64,000 nt of DNA, taken from Marvania coccoides. Taxonomy: Eukaryota; Chlorophyta; Trebouxiophyceae; Chlorellales; Chlorellaceae. The stretch lies in assembly GCA_963854735.1 (NCBI GenBank), contig OY978097.1, forward strand, positions 2,976,001 to 3,040,000. The letters run 5' to 3'. The notes below the pieces were generated by a model, which made no database searches, was not told where the DNA came from, and worked only from the letters and a program-made list of their open reading frames with translations. Positions 12,169-22,619 of the stretch are shown piece by piece. Each line of letters starts with the position of its first letter. The first letter of the stretch is position 1. Both the position numbers and the translations under genes were made by a program.

Positions 12169-13334
12169 TCAAATTTGCATTTTCCATCGATCCCAAAGCG
12201 CTCTCTCCTCAGCCTCATCTAGAGTTGCAGAGAAAGCTGCCCTGGCTGCAGCGTAGCCTGCATCCTCTGAGAGCAGCGATTTCAGACCAGACTGCTGCAA
12301 TTCTGAAACGTCTCTCAACCAAGAAGAAGGGCTCCCTTCACGTGCATCCCCACCGCTCCTGCTGCCGCCCAACGAAAATCCCAAAATATCACGCAAGCCA
12401 GGCGCTGAGGGCTCGCTGCAGAGCAGAAAACGAGTCTTTTTGCCAAATTTCTCACGCATTGTCCCTCGCAGCGTGCCAACGCCATCAACCAGGCCCAGCT
12501 TCACCGCCTGCTTGCCAGTCCACGCTCTGCCGCTGAACAGCTCCTCCTCGGTGCCCTTGAGCCGGTCGCCCCGAGACGTTTTCACAACGTCAATGAAGCT
12601 GCGGTTCAGAGAGAAGAGGGAGGCTTTTAAAGCTTTTGGTCTCTAATTTTGATCTTTAATTTCTCCGCCTTCTCACCTATCGTGCAGGTCGTACATGATG
12701 TCTTTCAAGCGCTCCTCCTGCTCAGGGGTCACTGGCAGGAAGGGGTCCATAGGGATCTTGGCGTGTCCAGCAGTCCAAACGCGCCGCTCAATCCCCAGTT
12801 TTTCAGCGGCAGAAATTGCCCCGAAGCTGCTGGAAACCACGCCAATGCTGCCCACAAGTGAGGTGCTGCAGGCATAAGATTCGTCGCCAGCGGCCATGAG
12901 CCAATACCCACCTGCAAAAAACAATTAACAAAGAAAGAAAAAGAAGAAAAACCAGGCGTTAAAAGTTTCGCTGCTCTTAAACCTAATTCACCTGAGGCGG
13001 CGACGTCTTCAGCAAATGTGTAGACTGGGATGCCGGTCTGCTCTTTCAGCCGCACAATCATGTCATGGATAAGCTCAGACTGAACAGGGCTGCCGCCGGG
13101 AGAATTGATGGCGATGGCGCACGCTGCGGGGCGGAGCTGCTGCAAAAAGGCGCGCTGCAGCCACTTTTCCACGCGGTCAAGGTTCAGCATGCGACGGGCC
13201 TGGGGGCCCCGCCCCGTCAGAGCCTGCAGCACGCCACTCATCTTTACCACCGTCACCAGCGGATCGCCCATCCCTTTGCGCCCCATTACCCACCATCGGG
13301 CGAACAAAGATAGAAAGGACCTGGAAGAGCTCAT
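12169..13334 (-). CDS. S49 family signal-peptide peptidase, SohB/SppA-like
   Basis: Three exons (13334-12992, 12911-12677, 12598-12169) encode 335 residues, the length of a single-domain SohB or short SppA rather than the double-domain long form. Family blocks are AIAINSPGGSPVQSELI, PVYTFAEDVAASGGYWLM, then the nucleophile Ser in TSLVGSIGV and the likely general-base Lys in TAGHAKIPMDPF, followed by GRAWTGKQAVKLGLVDG. S49 enzymes are membrane serine proteases that degrade cleaved signal peptides and membrane protein fragments. The N terminus (SRSFLSLFARWWVMGRKG) is basic and aromatic and could target an organelle; which one I cannot say. The C-terminal 60 residues after the core show no recognisable motif. 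It is divergently arranged with the SEX4-like gene. Confidence 0.85.
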
Positions 13335-13616
13335 GGCTGTCCCGCGAAAGAGGTGAAGTAATTCTGTGAACAGGAACGCTTCAGATCACTTTGGTTTGTC
13401 CAAAGAATTTCCCGAGTTGTGCCACCCCACTCCCCGAGTGTGTTCAGTCACCAAAATGCAATATAAAACAAAAAATATTGGTGAAAATGCGAGTGAGGAG
13501 GGCATTAATTTTGCAAAAATAGAGGGCGCAGGTCAATTGGCTGCGTTTGACCCCCCTGGATTTCGTATCCAGCTTTCGCATTGCATTTTTAATATTTACA
13601 AATCACCAGGAACAGA
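13335..13616. promoter_or_regulatory. Divergent intergenic region, S49 peptidase / SEX4-like
   Basis: About 280 nt separate opposing starts at 13334 and 13617, so it should hold both promoters. No specific element was recognised. Confidence 0.4.
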
Positions 13617-14777
13617 ATGCACATCCGCCTGGGAAGGGTGCACGCCCCTGCCAAAGGGGCATTCTCAACTCAATCACCTCGCCCTCACGGCCGCATTCAC
13701 GCTCGTCCAACGCCCGCCAATCAACCATCCCTCTTCCATGCACCCATCCATGCCCCTCGTCCCCGCCTCCCCGCCCCCCATGCCGAGTCCCCCAGTGTCG
13801 AAAAGCAAGATGAAGCAGCAGAGGCAGAGCTTTCGGAAAAGTACAGCGACGTCATGACCTCCCGCATGGGCGCAGCGCTGACCTACCGCCACGAGAACGG
13901 CATGAACTACAACTCAATTCTTGACGACCTCATCGTGGGCTCCTGCCTGCAGACCGCTTCCGACGTCGATGTCTTGGCAGACCTGGAGGGCGTGAAAACG
14001 GTGCTGTGCCTGCAGGAAGACTCCGACATGAACTACTTCTCGCTGGACGTGGCCCCCATTCGCGCGCGCTGCGCCGCCCGCAGCGACATCAAACACCTCC
14101 GCCACGCCATCAGAGACTTCGATCCTTTCAGCCTGCGCCGGCGGCTGCCTGGCGCGGTGGCGGTGCTCTCCCAGACCGCAGAGAAGCAGGGAGGCGCGGC
14201 GTACGTGCACTGCACCGCTGGTCTCGGTCGTGCCCCCGCCACCGCTCTGGCCTACATGTGGTGGGTGAAGGGCATCCCTCTAGACGACGCGTATGAGCAC
14301 CTCACCGGCATCCGACCCTGCAAGCCCAAAGCGGACGCCATTCGGGAGGCAGCGGTGGACCTCTTATACGGCCACTCCCCCATACCAGTCACGCTCACAA
14401 TTTTCAAACAGGGGCTGTGTCAAGAGGTGAAGGTGGCGGGACTGGACGTGGGGTGGGGCCAGTCTGTGGAGCTGACGCGGGACGCCAATGGCCGGATGTC
14501 GGTGGTGCGGAATCTTCCGCCTGGGAAGTACCAGTTCAAGTTTATTTGGGATGGGGTGTGGTCGCCTTCTGTAGACCATTTGACCATGGTGGACGGCGAC
14601 AATCTGAACAACTACCTGGTGGTGCCGGACGTGGACTTGGGGCCGGAGGTGTCGGCAGCGAGGGAGAGGATCAGGGGCCCTGGTGGGGACTTGACGGAGG
14701 AGGAGGCGGAGGTTATTAAGGGTAAGCTGGCTGCAATGGCAGTGGATGAGCTCACCAGCGCGCCAACAGGGGTGTAA
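13617..14777 (+). CDS. Phosphoglucan phosphatase, SEX4-like
   Basis: A single exon of 386 residues, close to Arabidopsis SEX4 (about 379). The first 60-65 residues are rich in Arg, His and Pro with few acids, as in a plastid transit peptide. Residues about 75-250 are a dual-specificity phosphatase domain: the SEX4-type lead-in RHENGMNYNSI, the recognition loop, and the catalytic loop HCTAGLGRAPATALAYMWW with the nucleophile Cys at about residue 199. Residues about 258-340 form a carbohydrate-binding module of the CBM48/AMPK type (GKYQFKFIWDGVWSP, NNYLVVPD). SEX4 removes glucan-bound phosphate during starch breakdown; the CBM and the conserved loop favour SEX4 over LSF2, which lacks a CBM, or LSF1. 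A short upstream coding exon is possible, but the ORF is complete without one. Confidence 0.9.
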   Translation: MHIRLGRVHAPAKGAFSTQSPRPHGRIHARPTPANQPSLFHAPIHAPRPRLPAPHAESPSVEKQDEAAEAELSEKYSDVMTSRMGAALTYRHENGMNYNSILDDLIVGSCLQTASDVDVLADLEGVKTVLCLQEDSDMNYFSLDVAPIRARCAARSDIKHLRHAIRDFDPFSLRRRLPGAVAVLSQTAEKQGGAAYVHCTAGLGRAPATALAYMWWVKGIPLDDAYEHLTGIRPCKPKADAIREAAVDLLYGHSPIPVTLTIFKQGLCQEVKVAGLDVGWGQSVELTRDANGRMSVVRNLPPGKYQFKFIWDGVWSPSVDHLTMVDGDNLNNYLVVPDVDLGPEVSAARERIRGPGGDLTEEEAEVIKGKLAAMAVDELTSAPTGV

Positions 14778-15093
14778 ATGTCGACATTGAGATAGTATTT
14801 AGCGAGAGGTAATATTTAAATTCCCCCCTCTTCCAACTTTTAACTATTCCATAGAAAAACAACTACGTTTTTCCTTTTGATGGGAGGAGGAGATATTATT
14901 TTTATTTTTGCTACGTTTCCTCTTTAAAATTGCGACAATTAATTATGTAGAACGCATTGCTATCTATGTATCTGTTTTGAACGTATGGGTCGCATACCAT
15001 ACAATGGTTTTTATTGTTGTGACGTAAAAAGGAAAAAATGATGCCAGTGGCAAAACAGAAAAAGAGAGATTGGATCAGTGTTTAGAGCTGGCG
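14778..15093. other. Convergent intergenic region
   Basis: This holds the 3' flanks of the SEX4-like gene (+) and the Lys-rich membrane protein gene (-). It is AT-rich with T runs; nothing else is visible. Confidence 0.5.
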
Positions 15094-15685
15094 TTATGCC
15101 TTGTCGGGCTGCTTCAGCATGACATCAGCGGCTGACAGTTTGGGTTTCTTCATGTTGGTGGGCAGCACGGTGTCGCGCCTGGCTGTGTCAAAGTATGTGT
15201 AGTTGATCACAGCAGTGCTGGGCTGACCCTGGTCGGCGCCGCTGCTGCTGGCGCCGGAGCCTGTAGCAGCGGCCGGAGCAGGCCTGCAACGGAAAAAAAA
15301 TAAAAAAATGGGCACACGCGTACGTTTAGCATTAGCACGATGAGATAAAATAACATCAACTAAATAAAACTCACTTTTCCTTCTTCTCGGCGCGTTTGAT
15401 CTTCTCTTCCTTACGTCGCGAGCGGCTCTTTTTGTTGTTCGCCGCCTTGTTGCGGGGGAGGCTTGACGCCGTCACCGCAGCGGGTGTCGCCTTGGCACCG
15501 GAATTTCCAGCCGCAAACTTGAAGCTGCTGCCCTTGGGGTGGTCTGTGGCATCATCGCGCTGCTGGCGCTGGCGCCACCACCAAAAGCCCACTAAACTTG
15601 CTGCTGCTGCCACAAGGAGCGCGCCCACGGCACTCCCATTGGACCCTTCAGATTGAGAAGACTTTTTCTTCTGTTTTTGCGCCAT
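15094..15685 (-). CDS. Small Lys-rich single-pass membrane protein, unrecognised
   Basis: Two exons (15685-15375, 15283-15094) give 166 residues. After a basic start (AQKQKKKSS) comes one hydrophobic segment, AVGALLVAAAASLVGFWWW (about residues 17-35), then a strongly basic region (KSRSRRKEEKIKRAEKKEK), a Ser/Ala/Gly linker and a more ordered C terminus (TAVINYTYFDTARRDTVLP). The topology suggests an N-terminal anchor with the charged tail facing cytosol or stroma. I do not recognise the family. The ORF also extends upstream to 15784, but the ATG at 15685 gives a cleaner N-terminal anchor. It lies 211 nt downstream of the CBP3 gene on the same strand. Confidence 0.6.
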
Positions 15686-15896
15686 TATGGAAGAAGGGTC
15701 GCGATGTCCGAGATGTGACAAAAAATCGAACACACAATTTGCTGCTAATGGCGAGGCGCTATATTTGGGCAACGATATAATCAATCACCGAAGCTAGAAA
15801 AAATTTACAAGAGAAAATGTCAACGAAATGGACGATATTTTATCAGAACAAAGTTTTTTTCCTTAATTTTTCTCTCTCTCCTTCAATTTTCACAAT

Positions 15897-16880
15897 TCAT
15901 TTCTGCCCTGCCGCGGCGAAGCTGAACTTGATGTTCCCCTGCATCACCGCAGCGCTGTCGGTCAAGGCCAAGCAGGCCAGCTCTCGCCGCAAATACCGCT
16001 CTAACGTTGCCGCTGCCGCTGCCTTTCCATCCTCCGCCTGGTACACGTTCCGCAGCAGCGCGTCCGCCAGAGATTCCGCCGCGGGGTCCTCGCCCTGCAG
16101 CGCCTTATCGTAGGCCATGCAGCTGCCGTAAAACTGCTTTTCCAGCTCGCCAAGCTGATTCCGCAGCCCCGATTTTGCCCCTGCCGCCCTCGCCCGCTGC
16201 TCCACGTCCTCCTGGAAGTCGTCATACACCAGCTGCGCCAGGTCCTTGGCGTCGCCAGCCTCTTGGCGCAAGCGCGCCAGCACCAGCCAGACGTGGAGCG
16301 TGAGCATCGAGTGCTGATGCTGAAAGTCATCTGGCACCTCCATAACTGCAGGGTTTTGTGAGAGAAATAGCTAGTCAACGCTTGAGATGAAAACAAGGCT
16401 TAAAAATTAGTAATAAACGAGCGAGCAAAATCGTGAGATATTCACCTTTGAACAATGCCGGGTCAGCGGCAGTTTCTTTTACTGCGCCATACAACGCGCC
16501 AGAGGCGCGCATCAGCGTGCTCTCTTTGCTGTAGAACCCGCCCAGCTTGAGCATCGCCCTCTTCAGTAGCCCAGCGCTGCTGGAGTCAGGCGGCGGCGGG
16601 ACACGTTCGAATTCAAGGGAGCGGGCGCTGGCAGAGAGGTTGAAGCCCTGCTTTAAAAACGCACGGCAGAGGGTCAGGATAAGAAGAATCCCGTTTTTAG
16701 GGTGGTTATGAGATTGAAACGACTCACTGGGGCTGGCTGGGTGGAGAAAAAGGAGGCCACGCTGACTGTCACCGCCCTCAGGTCGAAAAGCCCCAGCGCA
16801 TCGAGTGACGCGGTGATGGGGACGTCATTCCTCTGACAAAGGGATGCAAGCGATTTCAACCTTGTGGTTTGGCGCAGCAT
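15897..16880 (-). CDS. Ubiquinol-cytochrome c chaperone, CBP3/UQCC1-like
   Basis: Three exons (16880-16728, 16647-16446, 16345-15897) join in phase into 267 residues. The N terminus MLRQTTRLKSLASLCQR is a typical mitochondrial presequence. The domain spans about residues 70-245 with the family layout: KLGGFYSKESTLMRASGALY, LTLHVWLVLARLRQ, LAQLVYDDFQEDVEQRAR, then ELEKQFYGSCMAYDKAL. CBP3/UQCC1 binds mitoribosomes and newly made cytochrome b and is needed for assembly of respiratory complex III. Its start is divergent to the G-patch gene with 404 nt between them. Confidence 0.85.
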
Positions 16881-17284
16881 TGTTCTCCTTTTGGTGTTAC
16901 ACCTAATTTTTCTGGCTGAAATTTGATTTTGAAAATAGAGGAGAAAAGACGGAGGGAGAGCGCTAACCGGCTTCCTCCAGAATTGCAATACGCTGCTAAA
17001 TACTGCAAATCCATCGAGCGGCAGGCATTTTCAAGAGTTTTCACCACCATGCGGAGCTCAAGCTCGCAGCATCCGCCGCCTCGTCGTGAGCTATTGGCAG
17101 CACCCACAATCTTCATTAATTATTTAAATTGTATGCACACAATATTACGCATTGTGAACAGAGGCGAGACCGTCATCCCCGAGTGCTAGATTTTTAAAGT
17201 TTTATTTTAAATTTTTCATAAATAAATCTCAGCCGCCTCCCTCACGTCTTCGTACTAATTCAAAGCAGCCGATCTGTTACAAAC
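16881..17284. promoter_or_regulatory. Divergent intergenic region, CBP3 / G-patch
   Basis: Both genes start outward from here. A (+) ORF at 16923-17189 has no family likeness and AT-rich codons, so I treat it as chance. The segment 17100-17260 is very AT-rich and is the likelier promoter of the (+) gene. Confidence 0.4.
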
Positions 17285-18746
17285 ATGAAGCTCCCCGCCA
17301 ACCACGTCGCTGGGGAGGGCGTGGTGAAGGCCTCTGGGTATGGTGGCTTGGGAGAGCGGCTGCTGCGGAGCATGGGCTGGCAGGAAGGCACGGGCCTGGG
17401 CAAGGAGGGTCAGGGCATGAAAGAGGCGCTAGAGGTCAAGAAGAAGGAAGACACCCAAGGGGTACGCAAACACCTCGATTTCAGTCCCAATTAAAAAACT
17501 CGCCGCTCGAAAATTTATTGATACCTTACAACTTATTTTCTCCTTGATGTATTTCCAGGTGGGAGCCAACCCGCGGTACAACTGGGACGACAAGTGGTGG
17601 GAGCGCGCGTTTGACTCCGCGGCCCAGACCGTAGGCAGCGACTCCGACTCTTCGGATTCCGACTCTGATGAAGAAGGCGGGCACCAACGGCACGTGGGAG
17701 GAAAGAACCGCGATGGGACCGCCACCACCGCGTCCCGCGACGAGCTGAAGCTGCTGAAGGAGCTGTCAAAGGGCGGACGGCTGGCAGCAGGGCGGTTTGG
17801 AGGGCGGGATGCCAAAATGGAGCGCATTCGCGAGCAGGAGGCCAAGCAAGCTGCTGAAGCTGCTGCGAAGCTCGGGATTTCTTCCACGCAGGGTGGCGCC
17901 AGCGACCGGTCCGACACCACCAGCGAAGCCCAGCTCCCGTCGACTTCAAAAAAGCGCAGCCACAGTGATGACTCCGAGACAGCTGGAAAGAAGGAAAAGA
18001 AAGGAAAAAAAGACAAGAAAGAGCGCAAGTCCAAGAAGCAGGCGGATAGCGAGGGCGGCGCAGGAGCAGCAGCAAAAGAGAAAGTCGAGGCCCCGCCTGC
18101 AGCGAAAAAGACTCGAATTGTTATCGAGCCCACCGGCAGCGCCCCTGCGCCTGTTTGGAACTTCACGGCGACGCCCACCGAGGGGTGGTGGGGCGCTGCG
18201 ATGTTTGTGTCTGCTGGGTGCCTGGATGGCAAAGACCTGGCAAAGTCCAAGCGGGAAGAATTCACAGAAGACGCCCAAGAGAAGCTCTACACCACGGCGC
18301 ACGCTACCAAACGAGCGGGGAAAACAGGTCTGGGGCAGGGCACAGGCACGGTGAAGGTAGGCGGCGTGAAGTGGGCTGGAAAGAAGGTGACTTTTGATGA
18401 AGAGAAGGGGGCAGCAGCAGCGGGAGAAGAGGAAGAGGATGGAGAAGAGGAGGAGGCAGGGGCGCTGCGGGCGGTGGGGAGCAGCACGGGGCTGGCCAAG
18501 CTGGACAGCTCCTGGGCGGATAGCGTAAAGTGGAAGAAGCTGGCGACCAAGGCGTTGGAGGGCAGTTCCCTTAAGAAAGGAATGAAGCTGAAAGCGTTGG
18601 CAGCGGCAGTGATGCCCGCTGTGGCGGAAAAGATGGGGGCAGAGGCAGGCATCACAGAAGCGAATGTGCTGACGCAGGTGCAGTGCGCGGTGACAGCCAG
18701 CAGCAAGTTTATTGTTGAGGGCAAACGCGTGCGACTGAAGACGTGA
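17285..18746 (+). CDS. G-patch domain protein, GPATCH4-like
   Basis: Two exons (17285-17461, 17559-18746) encode 454 residues. The G-patch covers about residues 18-60 (GERLLRSMGWQEGTGLGKEG) and runs into KEDTQGVGANPRYNWDD and KWWERAFDSAA, the order found in GPATCH4-type nucleolar proteins. The middle is a long Ser/Asp then Lys/Glu-rich disordered region with nuclear signals (KEKKGKKDKKERKSKKQ). A second ordered block lies at about residues 190-280: FTATPTEGWWGAAMF, EEFTEDAQEKLYTTAH, KTGLGQGTGTVKVGGVKW. G-patch proteins activate DEAH-box helicases in splicing and ribosome biogenesis; the helicase partner cannot be told from sequence. Confidence 0.82.
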
Positions 18747-18901
18747 GATAGAATTTTCCAAAATCTTGCCATATGAACGCCCTATTTAAGCAGCCATAAT
18801 TTAATTGTATACATTTGTACTTGATTTCATTCTGTTGTGTTTCAAAGAGCACGTAAAGAACATTTTTTTTTCAACAGAAGACAACTGAAGAAAGTTCAAG
18901 T

Positions 18902-21380
18902 TCAAGGCATGGCGCGCGACTGCTTCGCTGCAGCCCGATCCTTGCGGTGGTGATTGCCGACAGCTGCTTTGTGCTTGTCTTTCCACTTGTGATCATTCCC
19001 TCCCCTGCCACCACCGCCTTCACCGCTGCCGCTGCCACTCCGTCCGCCTCCCCTTCCTACTCCACCCTGCCTGCCGCCTCCTCTTCCACCAAACCCACCT
19101 CCTGGAGCACCCTCTCCAGCGCCGCCTCCACCCATGGCTTCTCCTTGCGGCGCCGCTGCTGCTCCTGGCGGCGGCGGCCTCTGCTGCTGCATCGGTTTGT
19201 TGCCGCCAGGGCCCAGCCCGTGAATCTGGTGCGACGCTTGCTGTGCCTGTTGCACGGCAGCCCTCGCTTCTACCTCACTTCCCACCTCCTGCGCCCCTGG
19301 CTTCGGGTAGTTGTAATTGCGGCCTTCCAAGACCCAAAGCTTGCTGCCTTTGCCGCGGCCGCCCCTGCCACCGCCGCGAGAAGGGCCAGTGCTGAGGCTG
19401 AGGTTGGCCATTCCTGTTTGGACATTGGCGGTGAAAGAAGACGAGGAGGTGCCCGCCGTTGCAGCGGCATCTTCTTCGCCTTCTCGCTCGGCCTCTGCCA
19501 AGCCGTCTGCGCCAATGTGCAGCAGCTCGTCGAAGCTGTCATCGTACTCATCCTCGTACTCCCACTAAAGAAGAGAAGAGCGCGAAAATTAGAGCTGGAA
19601 CAATCAAACGGAGATCGAAACAACTAACAGAAATAAGATAAGATAGTTCTTTTCTCACCTGGCTCTCCACCGCCAACGCTTTCATTCTCTGGCTGTACAC
19701 GCTCTCTTTGGCATCCAGATACTTGGACGTCAGCCCGTTTTGCCTCCGCTGCTGCTGCGGCTGCTGCGATGGCGGCGCAGCTGCTGCTGTCGGCCGCTGA
19801 ATCGGAGTGCCGATTTTCCGCTGCTTCCACGATTTAAAGCCCTTGAAATCAAGTTGAGCGTCCAGAGGCTCGATTTCTGCGGGCAGAGGCCCTTCCAGCA
19901 GCGCGTTGATGGCTCGCTCCGGGCTCCTGCCCAACGCATCCAAACAAGCGGCGACAAAACCCTGCCCATAGTCAGGCAGCAGGTCCTGCACCTGAGAAAC
20001 CAGCGAAAGCAGCACTGCATCGTCATCGCCGCTCCGCTGGCTGGGCCCCGCCACCCCTGCGCTGCTGCTCCCTGTGCCGCCGTTACCAGACGACAAATCA
20101 AAAGGCAGTGCCACCGGGGCCTCAGCGAGGCTAGGCACATCCATAATCGCGGCAATGTAGTCGGCTTGAGCGTCGTCTAGCGCGACTATTCCTGCGGCAA
20201 TGGCGCCTTGGATGACGCCGCCAAGGCCGTGGCGTTTAGCCAAGGCTGGGCCCAACGGCAGCCCACCCCCGCGGCTGTGGCTGCTTTCACCTTCCTCTCG
20301 GTGCCCCAACCGCGTCAATGCTATCAGCAGGGCCTCCCCTCTGGTCACCGCATGCGGGTTCTTTCTTCTTTGCGAGGATGAAGGCGCTCCTGCTGAAGTA
20401 GAAGAAGAGCCGCCTGCCGCGTCGTCTTCGTCCAAATAACCGTGCATGATGAGGAGACAGACTGCAGATTCGCTGGCGACCTCCACCTGGAGGCAACGCC
20501 TCGCCAGCACCTCCGCGAAACCTCTGGTAGCGGCAGCTCCAGCAGCGGCGGCTCTTTCTGCCGCTGGAATGAGTTTATCGTGCACGGCGTCGAGGGCTTC
20601 GACGAGCGCAGGTCCGTCGCGTAGCAGTGCCCCTGCTGCTACAGGCACGGCGCGCAGCAGCGCGCACAGCGATACGCACGAGTCCTTGGCATAGGCAACT
20701 CCGTCTGCCACACTTTTCAGCATCTCTGGGTCGTTTCGAGCGCCTGATGCGGCCTCCAAGCACGCATTTACCACGTGGCCGAGGTTGTCGGCGATTACAG
20801 GCGCTGCAGCGGCCAGCTCGGGGAGGAGTCTCGCTTTAAGGGACAGCATTGCGCCGGCAAAAGCGGCTGCGGGCTGCAGCGAAGGGAGGGCGGTGTCGGA
20901 GACGCTGTATAAGGCGCAGACGTCCAACAGGCACGGCACGGTGAGCAGGTGCGAGAGCAGAGCGGCGCGATTGGCATGCGTCGGTGCGTCTTTGCCGTGA
21001 GCGACCAACCTGCGAGAGAAGCACAAGCAAACGTCGACTTAATTATATATTTTACTTGTGAGTTTGTGGAGGTTGGTTTGTACGTATAGCGAGCTCTTGT
21101 GGAGCGTGCGAGGGACTCACAGCTGTTGCAGAAGGGCGGCAACAAGGCGCCAGACGGCAAGCTCGATGACCGTGGCCTCCTGGAAGGCGTCGTCGAATGG
21201 GCGGGGCGCATTTCGGAGGTACGATTCTAAAAATATGATTGCGCTTGCGTCGGATCGCACTACAGCCCACAGCTCGCTGGGATCAGCTGCCAGCCACTCG
21301 AGATCTCTTGAGATGGCAAGCAAGGCTTCTGCAGCCTCTGCGCTGCCATCGGGCAGGTACGGTAGGAAACGATGCATCAT
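18902..21380 (-). CDS. ASCC2-like CUE-domain protein
   Basis: Three exons (21380-21121, 21009-19659, 19564-18902) give 757 residues. Family features in order are the N-terminal RFLPYLPDG and FLESYLRNAPRPFDDAF block, a long helical region, the CUE domain (SLVSQVQDLLPDYGQGFVAA then SPERAINALLEG), the YEDEYDDSFDE motif, and a basic end (VGNHHRKDRAAAKQSRAM). ASCC2 is the ubiquitin-binding subunit of the ASC-1 complex, used in alkylation repair and in splitting collided ribosomes. Gly-rich low complexity has expanded in the last exon. The start may be incomplete: homologues carry extra residues before the RFLPYLP block, and only 8 nt separate this ATG from the ATG proposed for the opposite-strand orphan gene. 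Confidence 0.85.
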
Positions 21381-21388
21381 TTCATACT

Positions 21389-22050
21389 ATGAAACTGCTA
21401 TATGGTTTGACAAGCGCCGAGAAATTGCCGCTTCTCTTCCCAATTTCCATACACTTCGTTTTTTTTACACTCAGTGTCAATCTTTTTATTTAATCTAGCA
21501 TCTCTCATCGTACAGGATGCCAGTGCGTGCAGTGCAAAGCGGGTGGAGGATGCAGGGGTGTGCTCGTGGGCTAAATCCGTTGTGAGGTTTCTTCAGCCGG
21601 CGGCAGGCTTGAGAGCTGCGATCGCAGTGGCATTCGATTTGGCAGGCGGTGAACTCGCTGCTGCTGTATCTGCAACAGCCAGATGAGATGAGAGCTGTGG
21701 AGCTTGCTGCATGCGAGCTGCTGCATATTCTAGCTGAGGAAAACGAGTGGAGTGCCCTCTCCGCCAATACGTTTTCTCTTTGCGTGGACCAGGGCATCAT
21801 CCGGGACGCCCAAACGCTGGAGATCAAGCATGCGCAGCTGCCGTGGAGTACGCGCTTGGGCACAATTGTAAAATCCGCCCGGCTGGTGGGCTTCTTCGGA
21901 GCATCATCGGTTGCAGTGAAAGCCGTGAAGCTGCTGCAGGGAGCTCCTGCTGAAGAAGGCCCATGGGCAGCCATGGGAATTGGCTGGCTGGGCTGGACTT
22001 GCATAATCGTGCGAACTCTGGTGGCGTATAGAAAACAAAACAAGACATAG
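21389..22050 (+). CDS. Orphan small protein with two hydrophobic segments (model tentative)
   Basis: The last exon, about 21628-22050, reads WHSIWQAVNSLLLYLQQPDE through a helical middle to two hydrophobic stretches (SARLVGFFGASSVAVKAV and GIGWLGWTCIIVRTLVAY) and a basic end. It joins in phase 0 to a small exon at 21518-21578 ending CSWAKSV, across a very short intron of about 50 nt. A first exon from ATG 21389 (MKLLYGLTSAEKLPLLF) joins in phase only with a weak GTTTTT donor. The sum is about 185 residues. Codon choice in the last exon looks genuine, but I recognise no family. Its start lies almost on top of the ASCC2 start, so at least one 5' end is wrong. Confidence 0.35.
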
Positions 22051-22619
22051 ACCCCAAAGTTTTTAAGTTCCAACGTCTGGCCAGGAACTCTGGCATTCGA
22101 TCTGCCCTTGTGAGAGTGCCCTTGGGAGATTGCAAAAGCGGCGGGATGGCCCTGGGAATTCACAAATCACCCCTATAGGGGGATATATTATATTTGTTTG
22201 TATATTTATAGATAATAAGGCAAATGCATGCAGGTCATCAACGCCGGTCACCAGCCGCATCATCGCAGCTCGTTGAACGCCAGCCGTATTGGTAAACAAA
22301 AAACAAAAACAAGGGGATGACTGAAGGGGCAATAAAAAAAAAATCCTGTTGCTGGGTTTGGGGCAGGTGGTGGGGCGTGTGGAAGGCGAGAAGTCAGGTG
22401 TCGTCGAGTGGATATTAGGCTGCAGTTGTAGTTGGCTGTGAGGACGTGGATTTTACGTATCGTGGAGGAAATTTCTTTTTGTATTATTCCATGAAAGCTT
22501 CTGGGTTGAAGAAAGACTTTCTTTTTCTCCACGATTTGAAAAAACGAGTTCGAAAACTTGTCGATCACAGCTACATAAATTGCAGTTTTAATAACACTGT
22601 ATGATGCTGCCATAGGGCG
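22051..22619. other. AT-rich intergenic region upstream of CAF-1
   Basis: This is the 3' flank of the orphan gene and the promoter side of the CAF-1 gene. TATATTATATTTGT lies near 22183-22197. No gene or RNA is recognised. Confidence 0.5.

Noticed and set aside
16923..17189. Plus-strand ORF between CBP3 and the G-patch gene
   Set aside because: It lies in a divergent promoter, and its codons and product show no coding signature.
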